This document shows positions 9,695 to 18,785 of a DNA stretch of 64,000 bases, one piece after another (position 1 is the stretch's first letter; each line of letters opens with the position of its first letter). Source of the stretch: Myxococcales bacterium (GTDB lineage Bacteria > Myxococcota_A > Polyangia > Polyangiales > JADJMO01); assembly GCA_016709545.1 (NCBI GenBank), contig JADJMO010000030.1, positions 1 through 64,000 on the forward strand. The letters run 5' to 3'. The notes under the pieces were generated by a model. That model ran no database searches and had not been told where the DNA came from. It saw nothing but the letters and a program-made list of their open reading frames with translations. Both the position numbers and the translations under genes were made by a program.

Positions 9695-10207
9695 CTATCG
9701 ACGAGTGGCGGCCTTCTTCTTCGTGCGGACCTTCTTCGTCGATGCACCCCTCTTCTTCTCGAGCGTCGCCTTCGCGGATGGCTTCTGCAATGGGGTCGGT
9801 CTGAACTGCCCCTTCATGTCCTGGTCGAACACCGCGCTCGCCTCGCCGATCCAGGTCGACACCACGCGAGCGCTCGCCTCGCCGACCTTGCGACGCCCGC
9901 CTGCCAGCTCGGAGAGCTTCCCGGAGCGGTCCGAGCCCGAGAACCAGGTCCCTGTGGCGCCGAGTTTCGCCGCCGCGTCCAGCGCGAGCCCGAGGGCCGC
10001 TCGGGCCTGGAAGAACGCTGCATCGATCAGCACGATGCGGGCCCGGAACGCGTCGCCCGTGCAGTGGGCGTCAACAGTGCCCTCGAGCGTGTCGAACACC
10101 TGCGCGACGGCGCGCTGCTCGGGGTCGCCGGCGAGCACCACCGCGAGCCAACGCTCGGCTGCACCCACAGGAAAGGAGAGCTCACCGACCTCGAAGTAGA
10201 TGTCCAT
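9695..10207 (-). CDS. Hypothetical protein with Lys-rich C-terminal tail, 170 aa
   Basis: No recognised family. The first 135 residues form an alternating strand/helix pattern (MDIYFEVGELSFPVGAAERW; FFQARAALGLALDAAAKL). The last 35 residues are a basic tail with KKRGASTKKVRTKKKAATRR, like tails that bind nucleic acid. It lies 76 bases upstream of the helicase on the same strand and one base after the lipoprotein gene, so the three may be cotranscribed. A nucleic-acid role is a guess from the tail and the neighbour. Confidence 0.7.
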   Translation of the reverse strand: MDIYFEVGELSFPVGAAERWLAVVLAGDPEQRAVAQVFDTLEGTVDAHCTGDAFRARIVLIDAAFFQARAALGLALDAAAKLGATGTWFSGSDRSGKLSELAGGRRKVGEASARVVSTWIGEASAVFDQDMKGQFRPTPLQKPSAKATLEKKRGASTKKVRTKKKAATRR

Positions 10208-10208
10208 G

Positions 10209-10694
10209 TCACCGAAAGTTCATCGCGTGACCCTGGTAGCTGATCGTGATCGGTGAGGACTTCGCCTGTCCTTTGGGTGTCCGGAACCAGACTCTTCCTC
10301 GCGTGGCCTGGCCTGGCTCCAGCGTGCGCCGGGTGATGACCTCGCCGTATTCGACCGGAATCGTCACCGTCTCCTTGTCCTTCACCACGGAGAAGTAGCT
10401 GAGGCCGCTCTTCTCCTGGGTCAGCGTCAAATCCCCCGAGTCGAACGTTGCCGTCGCCTTGCCGATGTTCTTGACGGTCATGTCGACCCAGTAGTCCGTC
10501 GCACTGTCGCCAGCGGTGACCTTGTGGATGTCGAGGAAGAAGGTCTCCGTCTTCACCTGGTCGACGTCGATCGGGCGATACGTGTGGTTGCAGGCCAGCA
10601 TGGCGAGGCCGAGGATGGTGCCGGCCGCCCAGCGATCGAAGCCGGCGACGCGCGATCGAAGGGCTTGTTGCATCGAGAAACGTAGAGTCGTCAT
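10209..10694 (-). CDS. Small lipoprotein with Ig-like (DUF4352-like) domain
   Basis: 161 residues. The signal peptide ends LGLAMLAC, a lipobox. The mature part has the pattern of a beta-sandwich (VDMTVKNIGKATATFDSGDL; FSVVKDKETVTIPVEYGEV; PGQATRGRVWF), typical of extracytoplasmic immunoglobulin-like domains. No catalytic motif is seen. A downstream in-frame ATG at 10673 is an equally plausible start. It is followed within one base by the next gene on the same strand. Confidence 0.7.
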   Translation of the reverse strand: MTTLRFSMQQALRSRVAGFDRWAAGTILGLAMLACNHTYRPIDVDQVKTETFFLDIHKVTAGDSATDYWVDMTVKNIGKATATFDSGDLTLTQEKSGLSYFSVVKDKETVTIPVEYGEVITRRTLEPGQATRGRVWFRTPKGQAKSSPITISYQGHAMNFR

Positions 10695-10782
10695 GGAGCG
10701 GCGCGAGCCTATCGCACGCGCAGATCGGCAACCAGATCACCTCGCTGCCCCCCTCGCGACGAAGCTCGGCGCGAGCGAGCCA

Positions 10783-11202
10783 TCACCGCGGTTTCGTCAC
10801 GGGCACCACCAGGCGGCTCTCCAGGACGTCGGCACGGTAGGTCTCGCCGCCGTCGACGAGCACCCCGCGGTCCCACCAGTGCTGGCCCTCGATTTCCACG
10901 TCGTCTCGAAAGAGGGCGCGCAGCCGCGCGTCTTGCTCCGCGATCCGCGCCGACCACCACCCCGCGTCGAAGCAGGCCATCGCGCGTTCGTCCAGCAGCA
11001 CCGCCTCGATGTCCCGCCGGTCGAGATCGTTCCTGTAGTCCCAGATGCTCAAGATGATGTTCAGCTCCGCCTCCGTCACCAGCGACGTCCAGCACTGGAG
11101 CAGCTGGATTGCCGTCAACGGACGCTGCTGCAGGGTCGATCCGAGCTCGAGGCAACGCTCGTCGAGCGGCGTCGGCCCCTGAATCACGAAGTCCGTGGAC
11201 AC
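10783..11202 (-). CDS. Hypothetical protein, 139 aa
   Basis: Soluble acidic protein of unknown family, rich in Trp, with helices SLVTEAELNIILSIWDYRND and DERAMACFDAGWWSARIAEQ. There is no signal peptide or membrane segment. The gene is divergent from the AbiEi/AbiEii pair with a 60-base shared upstream region, and may belong to the same accessory island. I cannot assign a function. Confidence 0.65.
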   Translation of the reverse strand: MSTDFVIQGPTPLDERCLELGSTLQQRPLTAIQLLQCWTSLVTEAELNIILSIWDYRNDLDRRDIEAVLLDERAMACFDAGWWSARIAEQDARLRALFRDDVEIEGQHWWDRGVLVDGGETYRADVLESRLVVPVTKPR

Positions 11203-11262
11203 GCGGGGAGTCTAGCCCCGGCGCGGCTCGCACAAAACTAAACCACGGGTTACCTTTCGTGC

Positions 11263-11829
11263 GTGCCGCCTGCGCCGACCGCACCCGACTGGGACCGCCT
11301 GTTCGACTTCGCTGTCGGACAGGATGGTCTGTTCACGACCCGGCAAGCGGCAGAGGCCGGGTACTCGCCACAGCTGCTGCTCAAGTACCTGAAGAACGGG
11401 CGGGTCGTCCGTGTCCGGCGGGGCATCTACCGCATCGTCCACTACCCCGCCGGGGAGCACGAGGACCTCACCGCTCTCTACCTGTGGTGCGACCGAGAAG
11501 GCGTGTTCTCTCACGAGACCGCGCTGTTCCTGCACCAGCTGTCCGACGTCCTCCCACGCAAGGTCCATCTCACACTCCCTTCGAGCTGGGCCCAGCGTCG
11601 CCTTCGTACTCCCAAGGGGGTGGTGCTGCACCACGAAGCCGTGCCGCGCCGTGAGCGGATCGAGCTCGGCGCGGTGCCGATCACCAGTGTGCCGCGAACC
11701 CTCCGCGATTGCGCACGAGCCCATGTTTCACCGGAACTCGTCGAGGCAGCCGTGCGCCAGGCCGAACACCGCAAGCTCGTCACGAAGGCCGAGGCGAGGC
11801 ACATCCTCGCGGAAGGGAGTGCAGCATGA
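11263..11829 (+). CDS. abiEi: Type IV toxin-antitoxin antitoxin AbiEi family
   Basis: 188 residues from a GTG start. The N-terminal winged helix-turn-helix (residues about 15-65: GLFTTRQAAEAGYSPQLL, then RVVRVRRGIYRI) and the C-terminal domain (PLPSSW-like beta strands, then VPITSVPRTLRDCARAHVS) match AbiEi antitoxins. In this family the antitoxin represses its own operon and counteracts AbiEii without direct binding. A small AACC-ACG-GGTT palindrome at 11241-11251 in the AT-richer upstream region is a candidate operator. The gene overlaps the toxin gene by ATGA. Confidence 0.88.
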   Translation: MPPAPTAPDWDRLFDFAVGQDGLFTTRQAAEAGYSPQLLLKYLKNGRVVRVRRGIYRIVHYPAGEHEDLTALYLWCDREGVFSHETALFLHQLSDVLPRKVHLTLPSSWAQRRLRTPKGVVLHHEAVPRRERIELGAVPITSVPRTLRDCARAHVSPELVEAAVRQAEHRKLVTKAEARHILAEGSAA

Positions 11830-12734
11830 CACCTGTTCGCTACGCGACGGCGGCCGCCTTCAAGCAGGCACTGGAGACGCGCCTCCGCTCCGCATCGTCG
11901 AGCGGCACCGACTTCGCTCGGCGTCGTCAGCTACTCGTCTTCCAGCGGCTACTCGCGCGCATCACCGTCGAGTTCGGCGATGCCGTGACGCTCAAGGGCG
12001 GCCTCGTCGTGGAGCTCCGCGTCGACCGCGCTCGCACGACCAAGGACGTCGATCTCCGACTGGTCGGCTCGCCCGTCGACCTGCTCGAGCGACTCCAGCG
12101 CGCCGCGCAGCTCGAACTCGGCGACTTCATGCGCTTCGAGATCGTCGCCCACGGCGAGCACCCCGAGATTGCCAACGAAGGCATGGTTTACGAGGGCCGT
12201 CGGTACCGTGTCGCCTGCAGCGTCGCGGGCAAGCCCTATGGCCAGCCGTTCGGCCTCGACATCGGCTTTGCGGACCCGATCTTCGGTGAGCCTGACGTCG
12301 TACAGGCCGAAGACGTCCTCGGCTTCGCTGGGATCCCACCTGGATCGCTCAGACTCTATCCACTCGAGACGCACGTCGCGGAGAAGTTGCACGCCTACAC
12401 ACTCCCGCGCAAACGCCCCAACTCACGGGTGAAGGACCTTCCCGACATCGCGCTCCTCGCGAGCGTGCGCGAGATCGCTCTCGACGATCTCCAGCATGCC
12501 CTTCGACAGACCTTTGCAGCACGCAAGACGCACGAGCTGCCGAGGTCGCTGCCGTCACCACCTTCTGCATGGGTGGCCCCTTACGCGCGCATGGCCTTCG
12601 ACGACGAGCTGCGCTGGCCAGACATGCCGACACTCGTGCGCGCGGTGGGGGACTTCCTCGATCCGGCTCTCAGTGGCGCGGGGGCCCCGATCTGGCGTCC
12701 ATCAGAATGGTGCTGGGGCGTGATGGTGCCGTGA
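11826..12734 (+). CDS. abiEii: AbiEii-type nucleotidyltransferase toxin
   Basis: 302 residues, ATG overlapping the AbiEi stop. It carries the DUF1814/AbiEii signatures: LKGGLVVELRVDRARTTKDV directly followed by DLRL (motif I, Gly-Gly with a spaced Asp pair) near residue 57, and VAEKLHAYTLPRKRPNSRVK, followed by DLPD, near residue 180. AbiEii-like toxins are nucleotidyltransferases that cause reversible growth arrest and can abort phage infection. Both genes look intact, so this is the one complete toxin-antitoxin pair in the window. The specific substrate is unknown here. Confidence 0.88.
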   Translation: MTPVRYATAAAFKQALETRLRSASSSGTDFARRRQLLVFQRLLARITVEFGDAVTLKGGLVVELRVDRARTTKDVDLRLVGSPVDLLERLQRAAQLELGDFMRFEIVAHGEHPEIANEGMVYEGRRYRVACSVAGKPYGQPFGLDIGFADPIFGEPDVVQAEDVLGFAGIPPGSLRLYPLETHVAEKLHAYTLPRKRPNSRVKDLPDIALLASVREIALDDLQHALRQTFAARKTHELPRSLPSPPSAWVAPYARMAFDDELRWPDMPTLVRAVGDFLDPALSGAGAPIWRPSEWCWGVMVP

Positions 12735-12842
12735 CACCCACCCCGTACCCCCCGCGCCATGATCGGCTCCGGTTCGAACGTCGGGCGTGACGATCGAACG
12801 CGTCCCCCTCTCCGCGCTCGTTCTCCGCTGGAGGCAGCGACC

Positions 12843-13091
12843 ATGTCCACCCGAACCGACGGACCCGACCCCGTCCGATCCAAGCTCCGCGCCACCATGG
12901 CCCTTCTCGAGCGCGAGATCGGTCAGCTCCCCAAGGACAGCGCCCTCCAGGCTCCGTTCGCCGATCTCGTGGGCCAGCTGCAGCTCGGCCCGGAGCCCGA
13001 GCTGCGCGAGTGCCCGCACTGCCACCACCACGGCATGCGCCTGGCCACGCGCTGCATGCACTGCTGGAACGTGCTCGTCCCGCCGGCCTGA
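12843..13091 (+). CDS. Small zinc-ribbon protein, 82 aa
   Basis: Helical N-terminus (SKLRATMALLEREIGQLP) and a C-terminal Cys4 knuckle pair CPHCHHH and CMHCW, about 20 residues apart, consistent with a zinc ribbon. Family not recognised. The start at 12843 is preferred because the upstream in-frame ATG at 12759 adds a disordered, poorly supported extension. The stop TGA nearly abuts the stop of the convergent beta-propeller gene at 13093. Confidence 0.65.
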   Translation: MSTRTDGPDPVRSKLRATMALLEREIGQLPKDSALQAPFADLVGQLQLGPEPELRECPHCHHHGMRLATRCMHCWNVLVPPA

Positions 13092-13092
13092 T

Positions 13093-14292
13093 CTACTTCA
13101 GCGCGGTCTTCACCGCGCCGGGGTTCTTCTTGTCCTTCGGCCAGAACTTCTGGTCGGCGATGCTGCCGTCCTTCGTCCACCACTTGATCCAGTTCTTCTC
13201 CGCGTTCGGCGAGGCGGCGTACGCGCCCTCGGGGGTGACGGCGACCCAGTCGTCGTTGCCGTCCTTGTTGCTGAACGAGAGCAAGGACGCCTTCGTCGCG
13301 CCCTTCGCGTCGAGCACGTCGACGCCTCCCCACCCCGCCTTGAGCGCGGTCTTCCCCACCCAGGCGACGGCGAACACCGAGGGGGTGAACGCGCCGAAGT
13401 GGGTCGGGTTGGTGGAGGATGCCGTCTTGCTGCCGGTCGCCACGTCGTAGAAGTGCACGAGCGCGTCCTTGCCCGGCGCGACGATCGTCTTGCCGTCGGG
13501 CGAGAACGCGGCGCGCGTGCCGTTGCCGTTCGCGTCGAGCGTCTTGCTCACCGCCCAGGTGGTGGTGTCGAAGATCTCGATCTGTTTGACGCCATTGGCG
13601 CCGACCACGAGCAGCTTGCCGTCGGGCGAGAACGAGAGCGAGTTCACCTTCTCGCCGGCGATGCTCACCTTCTTGATCACCGCGCCGGTGGCCGGGTCGA
13701 GCACCTGGAAGTGGCGAGAGGCGGTCTTGAAGCCGCCGCCGCACACGGCGACCTTGCCGTCGGGCGAAAAGGCCACCGACCCGCCCTGCGCCTCGGGCTG
13801 CTTCCACGCGACCTTGGCGCTCGCGAGGTCGTACGCGCCGCAGACGAAGCCGTTCGAGAAGAGCAGCGATTTCCCGTCGGGCGAGGCCGCGAGGCTCGTC
13901 GCGGAGCTCTGGTTCGGCACGGGGGGCAGGTCCGCCTCGACCTTGCCGGTCTTCACGTCGACCTGACGCAGGTGCACGCCGGTGTCGTCCTTGCCCTTCT
14001 GGTCGTAGCCACCTACGAACACCGTCTTGCCGTCCCTGGCGAACGCCACCGAGCCGAGCATCTCGCTCGGTGACCACGAGAGCGAACGCACGACCTCGCC
14101 GCTCTCGAGGCTGAACAGACGCAGGTGTTTCTGGTCGAGCGCGGCGAGGAGCTTGCCGTCCGGCGAGACCGCGATCGCCTCGACGCGATCGTTGTTCTGG
14201 GGCACCTCGAGGTGGAGCACCGGGGGCGGCTTGTCCTTGGCGGACGCGGGCAGCGCGATCAAGACCAGGAGCGAGAACGAGAACCTGCGCAT
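13093..14292 (-). CDS. Periplasmic WD40-type beta-propeller protein
   Basis: 399 residues with a signal peptide (RFSFSLLVLIALPASA). At least seven repeats of the form ...SPDGKLL... (AVSPDGKLLAAL, AFARDGKTVFVG, AASPDGKSLLFS, AFSPDGKVAVCG, SFSPDGKLLVVG, AFSPDGKTIVAP, AVTPEGAYAAS) are spread along the protein, indicating a WD40/YVTN-type propeller. Propellers serve as binding platforms. No enzymatic motif is present, and the partner is unknown. Confidence 0.85.
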   Translation of the reverse strand: MRRFSFSLLVLIALPASAKDKPPPVLHLEVPQNNDRVEAIAVSPDGKLLAALDQKHLRLFSLESGEVVRSLSWSPSEMLGSVAFARDGKTVFVGGYDQKGKDDTGVHLRQVDVKTGKVEADLPPVPNQSSATSLAASPDGKSLLFSNGFVCGAYDLASAKVAWKQPEAQGGSVAFSPDGKVAVCGGGFKTASRHFQVLDPATGAVIKKVSIAGEKVNSLSFSPDGKLLVVGANGVKQIEIFDTTTWAVSKTLDANGNGTRAAFSPDGKTIVAPGKDALVHFYDVATGSKTASSTNPTHFGAFTPSVFAVAWVGKTALKAGWGGVDVLDAKGATKASLLSFSNKDGNDDWVAVTPEGAYAASPNAEKNWIKWWTKDGSIADQKFWPKDKKNPGAVKTALK

Positions 14293-14443
14293 CGGGCGAC
14301 CCGGCTTTCTGCCACCTTGGTGGCGAACGCGGTGAGCCCCTCTTCGCGCCCCCGCGAGCGACGGAACGGCCCGTCGCGGAAAAGCTCCAGCATACGGAGC
14401 TGTGTGCGCGCCATCTGCCCTCTCGTTCCGAGGCGATGTTTCG

Positions 14444-15088
14444 TCAGCGCAGCACGACCCGCACCACGGCGGCGTAGTGCAGCGTCGCCGCGAAGATCAC
14501 GAGGGCGTGGAACACCTCGTGGTAGCCGAACACCCGCGGCACCGGGTCCGGACGCTTCTTCGCGTAGACGAGCGCGCCGAGGCTGTAGACCACCCCGCCG
14601 CCCAGCAAGAGCGCGAGCGGGCCGGCGCCGACCGCCGCGTGCATGAGGCGCACGTACGGCAGGATGCTCCACCCGAGCACGACGTAGATCACCGCGACGA
14701 GCGGCTTGGGCGCCGTGACCCACAGCAGCGACTGCAGCACGCCCGCGGCGGCCCCCGACCACACCACCCACCGCAGCACCGTGCCCTCGTGGTCGGGCAG
14801 CGCGAGCGAGAGCGGCGTGTACGTCCCGGCGACCAGCAAGAAGATCGCGGCGTGATCGAGGCGGCGCATCCACGCGCGCGCGTGCGGCCGCCACGTGGGC
14901 CGGTGGTAGGCCGCGCTGATCCCGAGCAGCGCGGTGAGGCTCACCGTGTAGATCGCGACCGCCGCCGAGGCGCTCCGCGGCGCGCGCGAGAACAGGAAGA
15001 CGCCCGCGAAGAAGGCGACGAACGCCGCGATCTGGTGGGACACCCCGCGGAGGGTCGGCTTCTGCAGCGCGGGCGCGTGCGCGATCAT
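14444..15088 (-). CDS. Hemolysin III (HlyIII/TrhA) family membrane protein
   Basis: 214 residues with seven predicted membrane segments. Family motifs are visible: a His in GVSHQIAAFVAF at the N-terminus, SAAYHRPTW, RRLDHAAIFLLVAGTYTPL (the strongest HlyIII signature), and GYHEVFHALVIFAATLHY at the C-terminus with metal-binding-type histidines. HlyIII proteins belong to the PAQR superfamily and act in membrane energetics and fluidity homeostasis. The gene stands alone on the minus strand between the propeller and FHA genes. Confidence 0.92.
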   Translation of the reverse strand: MIAHAPALQKPTLRGVSHQIAAFVAFFAGVFLFSRAPRSASAAVAIYTVSLTALLGISAAYHRPTWRPHARAWMRRLDHAAIFLLVAGTYTPLSLALPDHEGTVLRWVVWSGAAAGVLQSLLWVTAPKPLVAVIYVVLGWSILPYVRLMHAAVGAGPLALLLGGGVVYSLGALVYAKKRPDPVPRVFGYHEVFHALVIFAATLHYAAVVRVVLR

Positions 15089-15162
15089 GGGGTGGACCCT
15101 ACCACCCGCGAGTTCGGGTTCGGCCAGCGCTCCGTCGGCGCCTGGTCAGCGCACGGCTCAGC

Positions 15163-16534
15163 TCACGCCACTTCGACGCGGAGGACCGTGCGGCCGACGA
15201 GCAACTCGTCGCCGGTGAACAGGCGTTGCTCGCCGCGGATGCGCACGAACGTGCCCGTGGGCGTCATGATGTCGGAGAGCACGATCACGCCGGCTTGTTC
15301 CTCGAGGAAGCAGTGGCGCTCGGCCACGCGCGGGTCCTTGGGGAACGTGAGATCGCCCTCGCGGCGACCGATCTGCAACATGTTGCCGTAGGCCATGCGC
15401 ACGTCGCCCGGCACCTCGCCCGCGAGCATCTGGGTCACGCGGAACGACGAGTCGCGGCACGGCGACCACCACAGATACGTGGGGCCCGGGTCGGGGCGGT
15501 GGTTGAGCTCGGGGTTGCGCTCGATGCGCAGGAGCTGGTCGCCGACGACGATCTCGTCGCCGATCTCGAGCTCCACCGGGCGACGGATGCGGATGAAGAT
15601 GCCGTTGCCGCCCTCGAGGTCCTCCAGGAAGAGCTCGCCGTCCTTGAAGCGGAAGATGCCCTCGCGCGGGTGGCAGAACTTCTCGCCCTGGAGCGGCACG
15701 CCGCCCTCGACGCCGAGGATGACCTCGTCGCCCGGGGGCTCGTAGATCTCGGGGCCGCCGTAGGTGCTACGCATCACGCGCAGGCGGAAGCGCACCGGCG
15801 CCGAGGGGGTGGGCGCGGCGGGGAGCGGCACCGGCGCGGCCTCCGCCTTCGCTGCGTCGGCCTCCTTCTTGCGCGAGGCGAGCTGCTGCATGTCGATCTG
15901 CGGCGGCTCCTTGAACTCCTCCATGCCGCCGCGGACCTTGCCGGCGACGATGTCGTCGAAGCGACCGGCACGGAGCATGGCGACCATCTCCATGTGCTGG
16001 TCCTTCATCAGCTGCCGCACGAAGGGCCCGATGTCGGCGCGCTCGACCTGGTCGGCGTAGCTGCGCTTGTGGCTCTTGATGATGCGCCCGCCGTCGGCGA
16101 ACAGGTGCGTGATGATGTGGGGCATGCGCAGCCCCGAGTCCTCGGTCTGGATGTGATAGACCGAGCCCTTCAGCTTCACGTTGTTGTTGAAGCCGACCTG
16201 CGCGCGCATGAACTGCGGCCGCGCGACCTCCTTCTCGAGCTTGGCGAGCTCCTCGTTGGTGTACTTGACGAGCGCGGCCTCGAGCGCGGCGTGACCGGCC
16301 GCCGTCTCCGGCGTCGAGGGCAGCCCCTCCATCACCTCGAAGGTGGCCTTGGCCATCGGCGCGTTGGGGACCACGCTGAGCGCCTCGGCGACGAGCGCCT
16401 GCCCCTCCGCGTCGTTGGCGCCGGAGAGCGCGCCGACACACAGCACCGCGAGGGCCTCTTCCCGTCGCTCGCGGGCGGCGAGCCACTCCGGCGATCTTGA
16501 GGATGACTTCGCGGGAGATTCCGGACCCGGACAC
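15163..16534 (-). CDS. Tandem FHA-domain protein with conserved N-terminal domain, frameshifted
   Basis: The N-terminus (GTG at 16534, MSGSGISREVILKIA) runs into a single extra base near 16495. The frame then continues EWLAARERREEALAVL through the rest. Residues about 75-180 hold a domain with GFNNN, YHIQTEDSG, PHIITHLFADGGRI and KSYKRSYA-like motifs, also found in the protein at 54818-55706. A charged Ala/Lys linker follows, then two FHA-like domains: IFRFKDGELFLEDLEGGNGI, and LQIGRREGDLTFP with AERHCFLEE. FHA domains bind phosphothreonine, so it probably works with Ser/Thr kinases. It is a cytoplasmic signalling adaptor by inference. Confidence 0.8.
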
Positions 16535-16549
16535 GGGGCTGAACTATGC

Positions 16550-17158
16550 CTAGCGCCCGGCGAACGCGAGCGCCTCGCGCACGAGGTCGGACAGCTCCGC
16601 CGCGGGGATCCGGTCGCGCACCGCCTCGACGGCGCGCTCCACCTCTGCGGGCCGAAAACCCATGTTGGCGAGGGCCCCCTCGAGCAGCTTGGCCTTGGCC
16701 GCGGTGCCCGGAGGTAGGCGGGCCGCGGTGGTGGTGGGGGCGACCGGCAGCGCGCCGATCTTGTCGGGGAGCTCGAGGAGGATGCGCTCGGCGGTCTTGC
16801 GGCCCACTCCGGAGATCGAAGTGAGGCGCGCGAGCTCCTTGCGGGTGATGGCCTCGCGCAGCTCGGCGGCCGGCAGGGCGGAGAGGATCGCGACCGCCGT
16901 CTTCGGGCCGATGCTCGACACCGAGAGCAGCACGCGGAACGCCTCGCGGTCCTCGGTCGAGGCGAACCCGTAGAGCAGGAAGGCGTCCTCGCGCACCACC
17001 GTGTGCACGCGCAACACCGCGCGGCCGTCGGGCTCGCGGTGGGCGCGACCGACGGTGCCGAGCGGCACGGTCACCTCGTAGCCGACGCCTTGTACGTCGA
17101 TGGTGCAGGTGCCGTCGTCGCCCTGCGCGACGACGTGGCCCGTGAGCCGACCGATCAT
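16550..17158 (-). CDS. ruvA: Holliday junction branch migration protein RuvA
   Basis: 202 residues, full length for RuvA. The N-terminal OB fold begins MIGRLTGHVV. The two helix-hairpin-helix motifs are in VSSIGPKTAVAIL and ISGVGRKTAERILLELPDKI. The C-terminal domain III (RPAEVERAVEAV, VREALAFAG) contacts RuvB. RuvA tetramers bind four-way junctions and load the RuvB motor during recombinational repair. ruvB and ruvC are not in the window. It lies 15 bases downstream of the SpoU side and just upstream of the FHA gene on the same strand. Confidence 0.96.
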   Translation of the reverse strand: MIGRLTGHVVAQGDDGTCTIDVQGVGYEVTVPLGTVGRAHREPDGRAVLRVHTVVREDAFLLYGFASTEDREAFRVLLSVSSIGPKTAVAILSALPAAELREAITRKELARLTSISGVGRKTAERILLELPDKIGALPVAPTTTAARLPPGTAAKAKLLEGALANMGFRPAEVERAVEAVRDRIPAAELSDLVREALAFAGR

Positions 17159-17266
17159 CGTTCCACCGGAGCGGCCATGACACCTCGGTCAAGGGGGTCG
17201 AAGGAGACGAAAGGGTGCGGCCGCATCGCGCGCCCCACTCTACCGCAACGGGTCTCGACCCACGCC

Positions 17267-17953
17267 TCAGATCTTCTCGAGCGCGCGCGGCACGGTCATG
17301 AGGAGCGCGCGCGCGAGCAGGGCCCGTTGCGTCTCCTGGTCGAGGTCCCCCGGTCGCCCTCGCAGCGCCGTGTGCAGGAGGATCGCCGTGGTGACCGAGA
17401 CGTTGAGCGACTCGACGAAGCCCCGCATGGGCACGCGCACCGAGCGCTTGCACGCGGCGCGCAGCTCCTCGGCGATCCCCTCGTGCTCGTTGCCCATCAC
17501 GAGCGCGACCCTGGGCAGGTGCGCGAGATCCTCGGGCTCGAGCTCGCCTTCGGGGTGGGTCGCGACCAGCTCGAACCCGAGGGCGTGCAGCTGCTGGATG
17601 CAGACGGCGGGGTTCTTGTGGCGCACGACGTCGACCCACTTCTGCGAGCCACGCGCGACCGACCGGGCGGCGGCGAACGTCTCGTCGCGCTCGATGGCGT
17701 GCACGTACTGGACGCCGAACGCGTCGCACGTGCGCACGATGGCCGCGCCGTTGTGCGGATCGTGGAGCGCGTCGACCACCACGCGCACGGCCGAGACGCG
17801 CTGACGGATGACCTCGGAGACCCGCGCGATGCGCGCCTCGGTGGCCATCGGCCCGAGCACGGCGATGATCTCCTCGACAGGCCGCGGGAGCTCCGGCGGC
17901 CCGTCTTCCCCCGAGAACAGGACTCCCTCTGACCGGCGGCGCACCGGCCCCAT
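17267..17953 (-). CDS. SpoU-family tRNA/rRNA 2'-O-methyltransferase (TrmH-like)
   Basis: 228 residues. The three SpoU motifs are visible: DPHNGAAIVRTCDAFGVQYV (motif 1, Asn and Arg), VALVMGNEHEGIAEEL (motif 2, Gly-Asn-Glu) and VRVPMRGFVESLNVSVTTAI (motif 3, Ser-Leu-Asn-Val-Ser). The knotted SAM-binding fold of this family methylates ribose 2'-O positions, in TrmH G18 of tRNA. The C-terminus is Arg-rich. The exact RNA target cannot be told from sequence alone. The gene is divergent from the Bax-inhibitor-like gene. Confidence 0.9.
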   Translation of the reverse strand: MGPVRRRSEGVLFSGEDGPPELPRPVEEIIAVLGPMATEARIARVSEVIRQRVSAVRVVVDALHDPHNGAAIVRTCDAFGVQYVHAIERDETFAAARSVARGSQKWVDVVRHKNPAVCIQQLHALGFELVATHPEGELEPEDLAHLPRVALVMGNEHEGIAEELRAACKRSVRVPMRGFVESLNVSVTTAILLHTALRGRPGDLDQETQRALLARALLMTVPRALEKI

Positions 17954-17992
17954 CTAGCACGTCCAGGAACACTGATTACGTTGGTCCCCGTC

Positions 17993-18781
17993 ATGAGCAC
18001 TCCGTACGGCCCCCGCCCCTCCGTTCCCCGTCTCCCCGTCCGCATCGGTGGCGCGGCTTCCCGCGTGGATGCGCGGCTGAGCCCGCGCGTCGATCTCCTG
18101 CGGCGGACCTACGCGTTGTTCTTCGCCGGCATCGTCTCGGCGGCCGGCGGCGCCATGGCCGCGCTGTACGCCGGCACACCGGTGATGCTGCAGGCCGGCG
18201 CCGGTCGCACGATCGCGATGCCGCCCGTCGTGGCGTTCGTCCTCCAGCACGGGATCCTGGCGATCGTCGTCTACCTCGCGGCGTTCTTCGGCATGCGCGC
18301 GGTGCGCGAGCGGCCGGGTGTGAACGGCATCGCGCTGCTCGGCTTCACGTTCGTCTCCGGCCTCTTCATCGCGCCGCTGCTGTTCGTCACCATGCTGCGC
18401 GGCGACGCGGGCCTCGCGATGACGGCCCACCCCGTGCGCGACGCGTTCCTGCTGGCGGTCGGGGCCTTCGGCGGCCTCACGACCTACGCCTTCCGCTCGA
18501 AGCGTGACTTCTCGTTCCTCGGCGGCTTCCTCACGATGGGCCTCGTGGTGCTCCTGATTGCCACCCTCATCGGCATCTTCGTCGGGGGGTCGGTGTTCCA
18601 CCTCGCCATCGCCAGCGTCGGCGTGCTGCTCTTCGGGGGCTTCATCCTCTACGATACGTCGCGCCTCCTGCGGCAAGACCCGCTGCCGAGCCCCATCGAT
18701 GCCGCGATCCACCTCTACCTCGACTTCTTCAACATGTTCCTCTTCCTCGTGCAGATCCTCGGCGGGGGTCGGCGGGAGTAG
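17993..18781 (+). CDS. Bax inhibitor-1/YccA family membrane protein
   Basis: 262 residues from ATG 17993. Seven hydrophobic segments run from residue about 35 to the end, with family-typical GVNGIALLGFTFVSGLFIAPLL, RDAFLLAVGAFGGLTTYAF, and the C-terminal GGFILYDTSRLL and DAAIHLYLDFFNMFLFLVQI (Asp residues linked to the pH-sensitive leak in the family). The N-terminal 30 residues are Pro/Arg-rich. It is an inner-membrane protein of the LFG/TMBIM type; a calcium/proton leak role is inferred from family knowledge. Confidence 0.92.
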   Translation: MSTPYGPRPSVPRLPVRIGGAASRVDARLSPRVDLLRRTYALFFAGIVSAAGGAMAALYAGTPVMLQAGAGRTIAMPPVVAFVLQHGILAIVVYLAAFFGMRAVRERPGVNGIALLGFTFVSGLFIAPLLFVTMLRGDAGLAMTAHPVRDAFLLAVGAFGGLTTYAFRSKRDFSFLGGFLTMGLVVLLIATLIGIFVGGSVFHLAIASVGVLLFGGFILYDTSRLLRQDPLPSPIDAAIHLYLDFFNMFLFLVQILGGGRRE

Positions 18782-18785
18782 GGCC

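Noticed and set aside
16332..17972. 546-residue minus-strand frame across ruvA and the SpoU gene
   Set aside because: It covers two well-conserved genes in another frame; low-complexity Arg/Ala composition.
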